Shown here: positions 16,544-24,764 of the stretch, in pieces
Numbering within the stretch: the stretch's first letter is position 1
Layout of the letters: the number at the start of each line of letters is the position of its first letter
Assembly: GCA_947166905.1 (NCBI GenBank)
Contig: CAMVFZ010000007.1
Span: 62,001 to 126,000, forward strand
Origin: an uncultured Prevotellaceae bacterium
Lineage (GTDB): Bacteria; Bacteroidota; Bacteroidia; Bacteroidales; UBA932
Direction of reading: 5' to 3'
DNA: 64,000 bases
Made by a program: the position numbers and the translations under genes
The notes under the pieces: generated by a model
Databases searched by the model: none
What the model saw: the letters and a program-made list of their open reading frames with translations, nothing else
What the model was told of the DNA's origin: nothing

Positions 16544-19375
16544 ATGGCAAATTTTTACAGGAAATTAGGCAAGATTATCCCCAAGGACAGGCGGTATACA
16601 GACCCTCTGAGGACGCTGGCTTGGGGTACGGACGCCGGATTCTACCGGATGATTCCGCAGGTGGTGGTTCGCTCAAAAACAGAAGAAGAAGTTTCAGCCG
16701 TACTTAAGGCAGCAAACGAAGAAGGCGTAGCAGTAACCTTCAGGGCCGCAGGCACCAGTCTGTCCGGTCAGGCAGTCAGTGATTCAGTGCTTTTGGTGGC
16801 TGGTAAAAACTGGGAAAAGTACACCTTCCATCCGGAAAACAACACCATAACCCTTCAGCCCGGAATCGTGGGTGCAAGGGTAAATGCAATCCTGGCAAAA
16901 TACGGCCGTTGCTTCGGTCCCGATCCTGCTTCCATCGGCAGTTGCATGGTGGGTGGCATCGTAATGAACAACGCCTCTGGAATGAGCTGCGGTACCCATG
17001 CCAATAGCGACAAAGAGCTTGTATCGGCCCGTATCATCTTTGCCGATGGTACTATTCTGGACACTGCGTCCCCGGAGAGCCGCAATGCCTTCCGTGCCAG
17101 CCATCAGGATTTTATCGATGGTATAGAGGCCTTGCGCGATGAAATCCAGAGCGACGAGAAACTGTCGGCCCGCATAAAATACAAGTATTCCATTAAGAAC
17201 GTAACAGGTCTTAACATACTGCCGTTCATCCGCTTTACTGATCCCTTCGATATCATTGCCCATCTGCTTGTGGGCTCTGAGGGCACGCTTGCCTTTGTAA
17301 GCGAGGTTACTATGAACACCCTGCCCATTGCGCCCTTCAAGGCCAGTGCGATGATATACTTCAATACCATCAGCGATGCTGCAAAGGCCGTTGTGGCTAT
17401 GCGTAAGCTGGATGTCAGCGCGGCGGAGCTACTGGACATCAGGTCGCTCACATCAGTAAACGACCCTCATCTGAGCCCGGAAAAGCCAGATCTTACCGCG
17501 GTTCTGACAGAGGTTCGGGCATCGGACAAAAAGGCCCTGGAAAGTAAGATATCGGCCGTACAGACCGCTCTCAAGCCCTTCGGCGTAGAGGTTAAGTTTA
17601 CATCGGACCCTAAGGAATATGCACCTTACTGGGCCATCAGGGCCGGTATTTTCCCCACTGTGGGCGGACTTCGCAAACAGGGGACTACCTGCCTTATAGA
17701 GGATGTCGCCTTCCATATTGAGGATCTGCCTCAGGCTACCGCAGATTTGTCCGCGCTGCTTGACAAACATGGCTACGACGATTCCTGCATCTATGGCCAT
17801 GCCCTGGAAGGAAACTTCCATTTTATTATAAATCAGGCATTTGACTCTGATAAAGAGGTCGCCCGTTACGAGGATATGATCCGCGACGTGGCAGAGATGG
17901 TAGTAGGGAAGTACGACGGCTCGCTTAAGGCAGAGCACGGCACAGGCCGCAATATGGCGCCCTTCGTAGAATATGAATGGGGGAAAGAGGCCTTCGATGT
18001 AATGAAGCGCGTCAAAGCCCTCTTTGATCCCAAGGGCATACTGAACCCGGGCGTTATTTTTAACGACGACCCCAAGTGCTTCATCAAGAACTTCAAGGCC
18101 CTGCCGGTTCTTAAACCTGCCATCGGGACCGATGAGGCTGAACTTCAGGAGATTTACAACAAACTGAATAAATGCATCGAGTGTGGTTTCTGCGAGGTTA
18201 ACTGCCTGTCCTGCGGCTTCACCCTTAGCTCAAGGACCCGTATCGTAGCCCAGAGAGAGATTGCCCGCCTCAAGGCCGATGGTTCCGATCCAAAGCGTCT
18301 CAAGGCCCTTCAGAAGGCTTATAAATACCTGGGAAATACAACCTGCGCCGGAGACGGCCTGTGCTCTATGTCCTGCCCTATGGGCATCAATGTGGCCGAC
18401 CTTACCCATCAGATAAGGCGCGAAAACCTGCCTGCCGGCTCATTCGGCTACAAGATTGGAGACTTTGCGGCAGAGCATTTTGCTGGCATTAAGAAGGGTG
18501 TTCGCGGAGCGCTTCGCACTGCATCGATATCAAGCAATATAATCGGCGGACCGGCAATGAGAGCCATCGGAAAGGGTCTTCACGGTATTGGACTGCCTCT
18601 TTGGACTACAGAGACTCCCAAAGCCTACAAGGTTCACGGAGTGGTGCAGGAGCCTGCGGAGCGTAAGGTGGTTTACTTCCCCAGCTGTCTTAACCAGACA
18701 ATGGGAGTGGCTGCAAAGGGAAGCCCGGTCAAGACTCCTCTGGTAAATGAAATGACGGCCCTTCTCAATAAGGCCGGTTATGATGTCATCTTCCCGGAGA
18801 AGATGGATAGCCTTTGCTGCGGAACTATTTGGGAAAGCAAGGGTATGCCGGAAATCGCAGACAAAAAGACGGCGGAGCTGGAAGAGGCGCTGTGGAAGGC
18901 ATCGGAGCAAGGTAAATATCCCGTCCTTTGCGACCAAAGCCCCTGCCTTCACAGGATGCGCGCCAAGATAAAGAAAATGCAGCTCTATGAGCCTGCAGAG
19001 TTTATTTATGACTTCCTGATGCCTAATCTTGAGGTCGTTCGCAAGGAACCTAAGGTGGCTGTTCACGTGACTTGTTCCACCCGCAAGATGGGCCTTAAGG
19101 ACAAGATGGCAGAGCTGGCAAAACTTTGCGCAGAAGAAGTTGTTCTGCCGGAGGGCGTAGGCTGCTGCGGTTATGCCGGAGACAAGGGTATGAATAACCC
19201 GGAGCTGAACGCTTATGCCCTGCGTAAGCTTAAGGCAGAGGTGGCAGGCGTGCCGGTTGGCTATTCCAACAGCCGCACCTGTGAGATTGGACTTGCTACC
19301 AACTCTGGAATACCTTACGTATCAATTGCTTACCTTGTAAATAAATGTACGGAATCTAAAAACAAAACAAAATAA
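16544..19375 (+). CDS. FAD-binding and Fe-S oxidoreductase (GlcD-GlcF-like fusion)
   Basis: I use ATG 16544 (MANFYRKLGK), rejecting the TTG at 16535 that lies inside the -7 box. The 943-residue protein fuses an FAD-linked 2-hydroxyacid dehydrogenase (FAD_binding_4 with FRAAGTSLSGQAVSD at about residue 65, then the oxidase C-terminal domain to about 515) to a GlcF-like part. That part has two 4Fe-4S ligand clusters (CIECGFCEVNC near 543 and CAGDGLCSMSC near 600) and two CCG repeats (LCCGTIWE near 757, GCCGYAGDKG near 872). It should oxidise D-lactate, glycolate or D-2-hydroxyglutarate and pass electrons to the membrane; the substrate is not determined. It heads an operon that continues into the aminotransferase and glycan genes. 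Confidence 0.9.
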   Translation: MANFYRKLGKIIPKDRRYTDPLRTLAWGTDAGFYRMIPQVVVRSKTEEEVSAVLKAANEEGVAVTFRAAGTSLSGQAVSDSVLLVAGKNWEKYTFHPENNTITLQPGIVGARVNAILAKYGRCFGPDPASIGSCMVGGIVMNNASGMSCGTHANSDKELVSARIIFADGTILDTASPESRNAFRASHQDFIDGIEALRDEIQSDEKLSARIKYKYSIKNVTGLNILPFIRFTDPFDIIAHLLVGSEGTLAFVSEVTMNTLPIAPFKASAMIYFNTISDAAKAVVAMRKLDVSAAELLDIRSLTSVNDPHLSPEKPDLTAVLTEVRASDKKALESKISAVQTALKPFGVEVKFTSDPKEYAPYWAIRAGIFPTVGGLRKQGTTCLIEDVAFHIEDLPQATADLSALLDKHGYDDSCIYGHALEGNFHFIINQAFDSDKEVARYEDMIRDVAEMVVGKYDGSLKAEHGTGRNMAPFVEYEWGKEAFDVMKRVKALFDPKGILNPGVIFNDDPKCFIKNFKALPVLKPAIGTDEAELQEIYNKLNKCIECGFCEVNCLSCGFTLSSRTRIVAQREIARLKADGSDPKRLKALQKAYKYLGNTTCAGDGLCSMSCPMGINVADLTHQIRRENLPAGSFGYKIGDFAAEHFAGIKKGVRGALRTASISSNIIGGPAMRAIGKGLHGIGLPLWTTETPKAYKVHGVVQEPAERKVVYFPSCLNQTMGVAAKGSPVKTPLVNEMTALLNKAGYDVIFPEKMDSLCCGTIWESKGMPEIADKKTAELEEALWKASEQGKYPVLCDQSPCLHRMRAKIKKMQLYEPAEFIYDFLMPNLEVVRKEPKVAVHVTCSTRKMGLKDKMAELAKLCAEEVVLPEGVGCCGYAGDKGMNNPELNAYALRKLKAEVAGVPVGYSNSRTCEIGLATNSGIPYVSIAYLVNKCTESKNKTK

Positions 19376-19379
19376 CAGT

Positions 19380-20573
19380 ATGCCAAAAATTTCCAATCGC
19401 GGAGCTGAGATGCCCGCATCTCCTATCCGTAAACTTGTTCCTTTCGCAGACGCTGCAAAGAAACGTGGTACTAAGGTTTTCCATCTTAACATCGGCCAGC
19501 CGGATCTTCCTACTCCTCAGAAAGCGCTTGACGCCCTGAAGAACATAGACCGCAAGACCCTTGAGTACACCCACTCCCAGGGCCTCCTCTCACTCCGTGA
19601 GAAGCTGGTAGGTTACTATTCCAAGTTTGGAATCAATCTTACCGCCGATGAGATTATGATTACCTGCGGTGGCTCAGAGGCTCTTCTTTTTGCCTTTATG
19701 TCCTGCCTTAATCCTGGTGACGAGCTCATTATGGTAGAGCCCGGTTATGCCAACTACCTTGGCTTCGCCGTTACCGCTGGCATCAATGTAAAGACCGTTA
19801 CCTCCCGCATCGAGGACGGCTTTGCACTGCCTTCAGTAGAGGATTTCGAGAAAGCCATCACCCCCAAGACCAAGGCTATCCTTATCTGCAACCCTAACAA
19901 CCCTACCGGTTACCTTTATTCAGAAGAAGAGCTCCTTCGTCTTCGTGACATCGTTAAGAAGCACGATCTCTTCCTTCTTGCAGACGAGGTTTACCGTGAG
20001 TTTGTTTACAATGGCAAGCCATATCGCAGCGCACTCACCCTTGAGGGAATTGAGGATAACGTTATTGTAATCGACTCTGTTTCAAAGCGTTATTCAGAGT
20101 GCGGTGTTCGCGTTGGTATGCTGGTTACCCACAATGCCGATGTTCGCGCAACCGTTATGAAGTTCGCCCAGAGCCGTCTTTGCCCTCCTCTTGTTGGCCA
20201 GCTTGTAGCTGAGGCTTCTATAGAGGGTACAGAGGCTTATGCCAAGGAGTGCTTCGACGAGTACAAGGCCCGCCGCGACTTCTTCATCGAGGGCCTTAAC
20301 AAGATCGATGGCGTTTACAGCCCTAAGCCGGAAGGTGCTTTCTACACTGTAGTAAGCCTGCCGGTAGACGACGCCGAGGCCTTCTGCAAATGGTGCCTCA
20401 CAGACTTCAGCTATGAAGGCTGCACTGTTATGATGGCTCCTGCAGCAGGTTTCTACGGTGATCATGAGATTGGCCGCAAACAGGTACGTATGGCTTACGT
20501 ACTTTGCATCGAAGACCTTGCCAAGGCTCTTAAGTGCCTTGAAGAGGCCCTGAAGGCATATAATGCAAGATAA
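19380..20573 (+). CDS. PLP-dependent class I/II aminotransferase
   Basis: The 397-residue protein is a fold-type I aminotransferase of the aspartate/aromatic group: LNIGQPDLPTP, YTHSQGLLSLREKL, CNPNNPTGYLYSEEEL, LLADEVYREFVY and the cofactor lysine in IDSVSKRYSECGVRVG. It follows the FAD/Fe-S gene by four bases and overlaps licD by eleven, so it is within the operon. Known 2-aminoethylphosphonate transaminases are class V (PhnW) or class III, not this class. It may be ordinary amino-acid metabolism, although a role in making an amino-phosphonate cannot be excluded. The substrate is unassigned. Confidence 0.9.
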   Translation: MPKISNRGAEMPASPIRKLVPFADAAKKRGTKVFHLNIGQPDLPTPQKALDALKNIDRKTLEYTHSQGLLSLREKLVGYYSKFGINLTADEIMITCGGSEALLFAFMSCLNPGDELIMVEPGYANYLGFAVTAGINVKTVTSRIEDGFALPSVEDFEKAITPKTKAILICNPNNPTGYLYSEEELLRLRDIVKKHDLFLLADEVYREFVYNGKPYRSALTLEGIEDNVIVIDSVSKRYSECGVRVGMLVTHNADVRATVMKFAQSRLCPPLVGQLVAEASIEGTEAYAKECFDEYKARRDFFIEGLNKIDGVYSPKPEGAFYTVVSLPVDDAEAFCKWCLTDFSYEGCTVMMAPAAGFYGDHEIGRKQVRMAYVLCIEDLAKALKCLEEALKAYNAR

Positions 20574-21399
20574 TTTTAATATCGTTCTTACAGCCACGCT
20601 GAAGGCCTTTTCCGCTCTTTGCGAGCGGGAAGGCCTCCGCTGGTTTATAGCCTTTGGTAGTGCTATCGGTGCGGTGCGTCATGGCGGCATCATCCCCTGG
20701 GACGACGACATTGACGTTTACATGCCCCGTGAGGACTTCCAGCGCCTGCTGGCATTGGAGGATCCGTCCGGATATGAGATTCTGCACTATAGCCGCAGCA
20801 GCCAGCCACTGCCTTACACCTATGCCAAGTTCTGCGATGCTAATTCTACCATTTGGGAGCAGCGCAAGTACCCTTGCTTAATAGGTGTTTTCATAGACAT
20901 TTTCCCCCTGGACCAGGTGCCCGCAGAGGAGGCCTCGTCCATCCGCAAGCATTACACCAAGCTTCTGGTTGCCTACAAGCGCGGTATCCGCCGTTCTTCT
21001 TTTGGCCGATGGTGCCATGCCTCCCTGCATGACAAGCTTGCGACTGTCCAGGATCTGTTGTATTTCAGGCCTGTTCGCCGCCGCAGCCTGGAGCGCCTAG
21101 CCGCCCTTGATGCCGATGTCGCCTCTATCAAAGGGGATAAGTACATCCTTTACGACAACATCTATGGCGATGCCAAGGTGGTCTATGACAAGGCTCTTTT
21201 TGAGGGCGAGCCCGTTATGGCGGACTTCGAGGACATGAAAGTGCCCCTCCCGTCCGGCAACGACGCCCTTCTGACGCAGATTTACGGAGACTACATGACT
21301 CCTCCTCCGGAGGATAAACGTGTCTCTGGTCACCATCAGTATTATATAGACACTACCCGACGCCTTACCATGGCGGAGGTTAAAAAGCTTCTGAAATGA
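20563..21399 (+). CDS. LicD family phosphotransferase
   Basis: The 278-residue protein has the LicD core: WFIAFGSAIGAVRHGG followed by IPWDDDIDVYMPREDF (about residues 28-58) with the metal-binding DDDID, then GVFIDIFPLDQVP. LicD proteins move phosphocholine, or related phospho/phosphono groups, from a CDP carrier to a sugar on a surface glycan. With the PEP mutase/cytidylyltransferase genes nearby, transfer of a phosphonate head group is the best reading, as an inference. The start overlaps the aminotransferase stop by 11 bases and the stop overlaps the acyltransferase start (ATGA), which points to translational coupling. Confidence 0.9.
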   Translation: MQDNFNIVLTATLKAFSALCEREGLRWFIAFGSAIGAVRHGGIIPWDDDIDVYMPREDFQRLLALEDPSGYEILHYSRSSQPLPYTYAKFCDANSTIWEQRKYPCLIGVFIDIFPLDQVPAEEASSIRKHYTKLLVAYKRGIRRSSFGRWCHASLHDKLATVQDLLYFRPVRRRSLERLAALDADVASIKGDKYILYDNIYGDAKVVYDKALFEGEPVMADFEDMKVPLPSGNDALLTQIYGDYMTPPPEDKRVSGHHQYYIDTTRRLTMAEVKKLLK

Positions 21400-22001
21400 G
21401 CCTGCTTAAATCCCTGGCCCGTCGTCCCAGAAAGACCGGTACCGCGCTAACAAGACTTCGTAACAAGCTGAATTTCAAGATTAACGGAGTGAAGTGCGGC
21501 AAGAAATGCTGCCTTGAGGGCCGCATCTGGCTGTCTGTAGAAGATGGCGCAAAGGTGAGCGTTGGCAATGGCTGCCATATTACTGGCGGGCGCTTTGTCA
21601 ACCGCATCGGCCGCAATCTGGCCTCTTCGCTTAGCGCCGCAAAAGGTGCTACTCTGACTATCGGCGACGGTTGTGGCATCAGTTCTACCTGCATTTGGGC
21701 GCGTAAAAGCATAGTGATTGGAAACAATGTCAACATCGGTGCGGATTGCCTTATTATGGATCACGATGCGCACAGCCTTGACCCCCAGAAGCGTCATGTT
21801 TTTGCTGATGATTTTGCGGGTACTGCCGCGGCGCCTATTTGCATTGCTGATGATGTTTTGATTGGGGCTAAAGTGATTGTGCTTAAGGGAGTTGCAATCG
21901 GTGCGCGTTCCATTGTTGGAGCCGGTAGCGTGGTTACTTGTGATATTCCTGCCGATGAAATCTGGGCTGGTAATCCCGCTAAATTCATAAGAAAAATATG
22001 A
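21396..22001 (+). CDS. Left-handed beta-helix acyltransferase
   Basis: This 201-residue protein carries hexapeptide repeats from about residue 85 to 190 (GDGCGISSTCIWARKSIVIG, NNVNIGADCLIMDHDAH, ADDVLIGAKVIVLKGVAIGA, GAGSVVTCDIPADEIWAGNP), the hallmark of serine/sugar O-acetyltransferases. The histidine of MDHDAH is in the position of the catalytic base of the CatB/Vat/maltose acetyltransferase group. It probably O-acetylates a glycan or sugar precursor. The first 50 residues are basic and lack repeats. It overlaps licD by four bases, and the glycosyltransferase follows after 32 bases. Confidence 0.88.
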   Translation: MSLLKSLARRPRKTGTALTRLRNKLNFKINGVKCGKKCCLEGRIWLSVEDGAKVSVGNGCHITGGRFVNRIGRNLASSLSAAKGATLTIGDGCGISSTCIWARKSIVIGNNVNIGADCLIMDHDAHSLDPQKRHVFADDFAGTAAAPICIADDVLIGAKVIVLKGVAIGARSIVGAGSVVTCDIPADEIWAGNPAKFIRKI

Positions 22002-22033
22002 TGATCCGGTGCCTCATCTACTGATTATTAGTA

Positions 22034-23278
22034 ATGAAAGTTCTGTGGTTTTCAAATACGCCTTCCAGGTATTATAGCAACGGTTCTGGGAAGGGTTACA
22101 ACGGGGGAGGATGGATATCTTCCCTGGAGGCCCTGGTACGCGAAGACGTAGAACTTGGAATAGTGTTCCTTACGGGTTCTCCGGAAGATGCTCCGCGTAG
22201 CGTAGAAGGCGTAAAATATTACCCTGTATTTGACCCCACAGACAACAGAAAAGCCCGCATCAAAAAGCTTTTCTTTGGACATAAATCCGCAGATAAATAC
22301 TTAGTTTCCAAATACTTGGAAGTAGTGCGCGAGTTTAAGCCCGATGTTATACAAGTATTCGGCAGCGAACATTCCTTCGGTCTGGTCGCAGAACATACAA
22401 ACGTGCCCGTAGTGCTTCACGTACAGGGAATCGTAAAACCTTACTACGACGTCTACCTGCCCTTTTGCTCCTGGCCCAAGTACATACTCGGTGGTGGTGG
22501 CGGCTTTTCTGCCGCGCTGCAACGGCTTTACACCCGCAGCCGCTGGCGTCACGGCGTCCGCCGCGAGGCCAAAATCCTTAGAACTGTGCAGAACTACTTG
22601 TGCCGCACCGACTGGGATAGGGAATTGACCCTGGCTGCCAATCCAAAGGCCAGGATCTTCCACGGTGGGGAAGTGCTACGGCCCGTATTTTATGAAGCTG
22701 AGCCGTGGCGTCCCAAGCCCAGGGAGGCAACTCCGGTCTTTGTTACAACCATTTCCGAGCCTCCTTACAAGGGCATGGACCTGGTGCTCAAGGCAGGTGC
22801 AAATCTTAAGGAAATGGGCGCTGAATTTGTATGGAAGGTTTATGGCAATGTTAACCCGCAGTTTTTTGAGAAGATTACAGGAATTACCTGTGAGCAGGCC
22901 GGCGTAACCCTTTGCGGCGTAGCCGATGCCCAAACTCTGGCTAGTGAACTGGCCGCCTGCACAGCCTATGTGCACCCATCTTACATAGACAACAGCCCCA
23001 ACAGCGTGTGCGAAGCCCAGATGCTTGGCGTGCCGGTAATTGCGGCAAAGGTTGGCGGCGTTCCGTCCCTCATAGAAGACGGCCGCACCGGCCTTCTTTT
23101 CCCCGCCGGCGATGCCACTGTTCTGGCTGATTTGATGGCTCAGTTCGTGCCTAATTCCCGTCATTGCCGGCCGGATCGGCAATCCCTATCAGCCGCCGCC
23201 CGCGCGGAAGCCCTCCGCCGCCATGACCGCGAGGCAATAAAAAAGGAACTCCTTTCTGTCTGGAGTTCCCTTATCTAG
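22034..23278 (+). CDS. GT4 glycosyltransferase with an in-frame palindromic repeat
   Basis: The 414-residue protein is a GT-B fold glycosyltransferase of family 4: an N-terminal MKVLWFSNTPSRYY with a glycine-rich loop, a C-terminal domain with TTISEPPYKGMDLVLKA, and the donor-sugar site YVHPSYIDNSPNSVCEAQMLGVPVIA. It should add a sugar to a surface glycan on the cytoplasmic side. Near the C-terminus the peptide NSRHCRPDRQSLS (about residues 374-386) is encoded by a REP-like palindrome that also occurs downstream of the gene. The final codons overlap a terminator-like hairpin (AAGGAACTCC at 23243 with its near-complement at 23262), and the TAG stop begins the next repeat. Last gene of its operon. 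Confidence 0.92.
   Translation: MKVLWFSNTPSRYYSNGSGKGYNGGGWISSLEALVREDVELGIVFLTGSPEDAPRSVEGVKYYPVFDPTDNRKARIKKLFFGHKSADKYLVSKYLEVVREFKPDVIQVFGSEHSFGLVAEHTNVPVVLHVQGIVKPYYDVYLPFCSWPKYILGGGGGFSAALQRLYTRSRWRHGVRREAKILRTVQNYLCRTDWDRELTLAANPKARIFHGGEVLRPVFYEAEPWRPKPREATPVFVTTISEPPYKGMDLVLKAGANLKEMGAEFVWKVYGNVNPQFFEKITGITCEQAGVTLCGVADAQTLASELAACTAYVHPSYIDNSPNSVCEAQMLGVPVIAAKVGGVPSLIEDGRTGLLFPAGDATVLADLMAQFVPNSRHCRPDRQSLSAAARAEALRRHDREAIKKELLSVWSSLI
23159..23185 (-). repeat. REP-like repeat inside the GT4 gene
   Basis: These 27 bases match the intergenic repeat at 23303-23329 at 24 positions. The arms ATTGCCG and CGGCAAT pair. It is read in frame as part of the glycosyltransferase. Confidence 0.88.
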
Positions 23279-23329
23279 ATGCCCGATCAGGTCGGGCATG
23301 ACCGTCATTGCCGACCTGATCGGCAATCT
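23277..23329. repeat. Pair of inverted REP-like repeats between convergent genes
   Basis: Copy 23277-23302 (ATGCCCGA/TCGGGCAT hairpin) matches 8781-8806. Copy 23303-23329 (ATTGCCGA/TCGGCAAT hairpin) is the same element in the opposite direction. Together they form a head-to-head, BIME-like unit that fills the space between the two stop codons, touching both. Confidence 0.88.
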
Positions 23330-23774
23330 ACTTGCGACCTTTACGGCGCTCTGCGCGTGATTTGCGAAGGGAGCTGGAGCTTTCTACAAGCATCTGGTCT
23401 GCCAGGATTCCGCGTGCGGCCAGAACATCAAGTATAACGCAAGCTGCAGGGAAGACTGCAGGGAGTCTGAAAACAAATACACTTCCAATATTGAAGTAGT
23501 CAACTGCAATCCAAATCTGAAGGGCCAGAGTAACGATGGCAGCCAAAACAGCTGTCCTTAGCTGGAACACCCTATGAGACATTACCGTAAGGGCTAAGAA
23601 GTTGAGAATCAGAATGATAATCAACAGGATAAGATGCGTAATCTTCTGTGTAAAGCCGATAGATTCAATAACTTCGCCGTTAGCACCGTAGCATACGGCC
23701 TCATTGGAAAACAACATCACTGCGATAAGAATCGTAGAGATTGCAAGGTATAAAGTTTGTACTCTTTGCCACAT
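23328..23774 (-). CDS. DUF4293 family membrane protein
   Basis: The protein starts MWQRVQTLYLAISTIL, the standard opening of DUF4293, a small Bacteroidota-specific inner-membrane family. I therefore prefer ATG 23774 over the ATG at 23780. About 148 residues form four hydrophobic helices (roughly 7-24, 45-66, 74-94, 102-122) and end in a basic tail (SSSLRKSRAERRKGRK), probably cytoplasmic. The function is unknown. It is transcribed alone, towards the glycosyltransferase gene; its stop codon touches the repeat pair. A -7 box lies just upstream. Confidence 0.88.
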   Translation of the reverse strand: MWQRVQTLYLAISTILIAVMLFSNEAVCYGANGEVIESIGFTQKITHLILLIIILILNFLALTVMSHRVFQLRTAVLAAIVTLALQIWIAVDYFNIGSVFVFRLPAVFPAACVILDVLAARGILADQMLVESSSSLRKSRAERRKGRK

Positions 23775-23785
23775 GGTCATTTTTG

Positions 23786-23804
23786 TTTTTGCGACGCAAA
23801 AATA
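23786..23804 (-). promoter_or_regulatory. DUF4293 promoter overlapped by an inverted repeat
   Basis: TATTTTTG on the minus strand (23797-23804) fits the -7 consensus. A perfect 8-bp inverted repeat with a one-base spacer (TTTTTGCG-A-CGCAAAAA, 23786-23802) covers most of it, so a dimeric repressor could bind there. No clear -33 box is seen. Confidence 0.5.
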
Positions 23805-23825
23805 GGAATAATCGGAATAAATTCC

Positions 23826-23833
23826 TACATTTG
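23826..23833 (+). promoter_or_regulatory. -7 box of the nucleoside phosphorylase gene
   Basis: TACATTTG fits TAnnTTTG and lies 45 bases before the start codon; a convincing -33 box is missing. Confidence 0.5.
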
Positions 23834-23878
23834 TTCTTTGTTGAACCGCGAGAATAACTTGCTAAATAACTTAATGTC

Positions 23879-24748
23879 ATGAGAATTGCTGAATCTGAAC
23901 TTATCATCAATGCGGATGGTTCCGTATTCCACATTCATCTTCGTCCTGAAGAGCTCGCAGACAATGTCATCCTGGTTGGAGACCCCGGCAGGGTAGACAT
24001 GGTGTCAGAGTTCCTGACAGACATTGAATTCCGTCACGCATCGCGTGAATTCGTTTCCGTAACCGGAAAATATAATGGCAAACGCATCACAGTCCTCTCT
24101 ACCGGTATCGGTACTGATAATATCGATATCGTAATGAATGAGCTTGATGCCCTTGCAAACATCGACTTCAACACCCGTGAGGTCAAGAAAGAGCACAGGA
24201 CCCTTACCGTACTCCGTATCGGTACCTGCGGCGCCATCCAGCCCGATATTCCTATCGGCTCATACATCTTCTCCCATATTTCCGTTGGCTGCGACGGCCT
24301 TCTGAACTGGTACGCAGACCGCGAAAAGATATCCCTCATGGATATGGAGGAGGCCTTCAAGAAGCATGTGGGCTGGAATAAATACCTGGCTTCCCCTTAC
24401 TTCGTACGTGCAAGCCAGAAGCTTATAGACAAATTCAAGGACTCTACCGTTAAGGGTGTAACCATCTCTGCAGGCGGCTTCTACGGCCCTCAGGGACGTG
24501 TGCTCCGCCTTCCTTTGGCCATGCCCGACATGGTATCCAAGTTCGAGTCCTTCAAATACGGAGAGTATCGTATCACCAACTTCGAGATGGAGGGTTCAGC
24601 CCTTGCAGGTATCTGCGCACACCTTGGCCATGACGCCGGAACCGTATGCTGCGCTATCGCCAACAGGCACATCGGCAGCAGCAATCCTGACTACAAGGCC
24701 CTTGTACGCGGACTGGTAAAACTCTGTCTTGACAAACTGACGGCTTAA
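23879..24748 (+). CDS. Nucleoside phosphorylase (uridine phosphorylase-like)
   Basis: The 289-residue protein belongs to the PNP/UDP nucleoside phosphorylase family: the phosphate-binding GDPGRVDMVSEFL, STGIGTDNIDIVMNEL, the RIGTCGAIQPDIPIGS core and the ribose-binding NFEMEGSALAGICAHLG. It cleaves a nucleoside with phosphate to the free base and ribose-1-phosphate in nucleotide salvage in the cytoplasm. The length and lack of hydrophobic signal fit. Uridine as substrate is likely from overall similarity but not proven. The clpC gene follows after 16 bases, probably on the same transcript. Confidence 0.9.
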   Translation: MRIAESELIINADGSVFHIHLRPEELADNVILVGDPGRVDMVSEFLTDIEFRHASREFVSVTGKYNGKRITVLSTGIGTDNIDIVMNELDALANIDFNTREVKKEHRTLTVLRIGTCGAIQPDIPIGSYIFSHISVGCDGLLNWYADREKISLMDMEEAFKKHVGWNKYLASPYFVRASQKLIDKFKDSTVKGVTISAGGFYGPQGRVLRLPLAMPDMVSKFESFKYGEYRITNFEMEGSALAGICAHLGHDAGTVCCAIANRHIGSSNPDYKALVRGLVKLCLDKLTA

Positions 24749-24764
24749 AAGGCAACCGCCAAAC

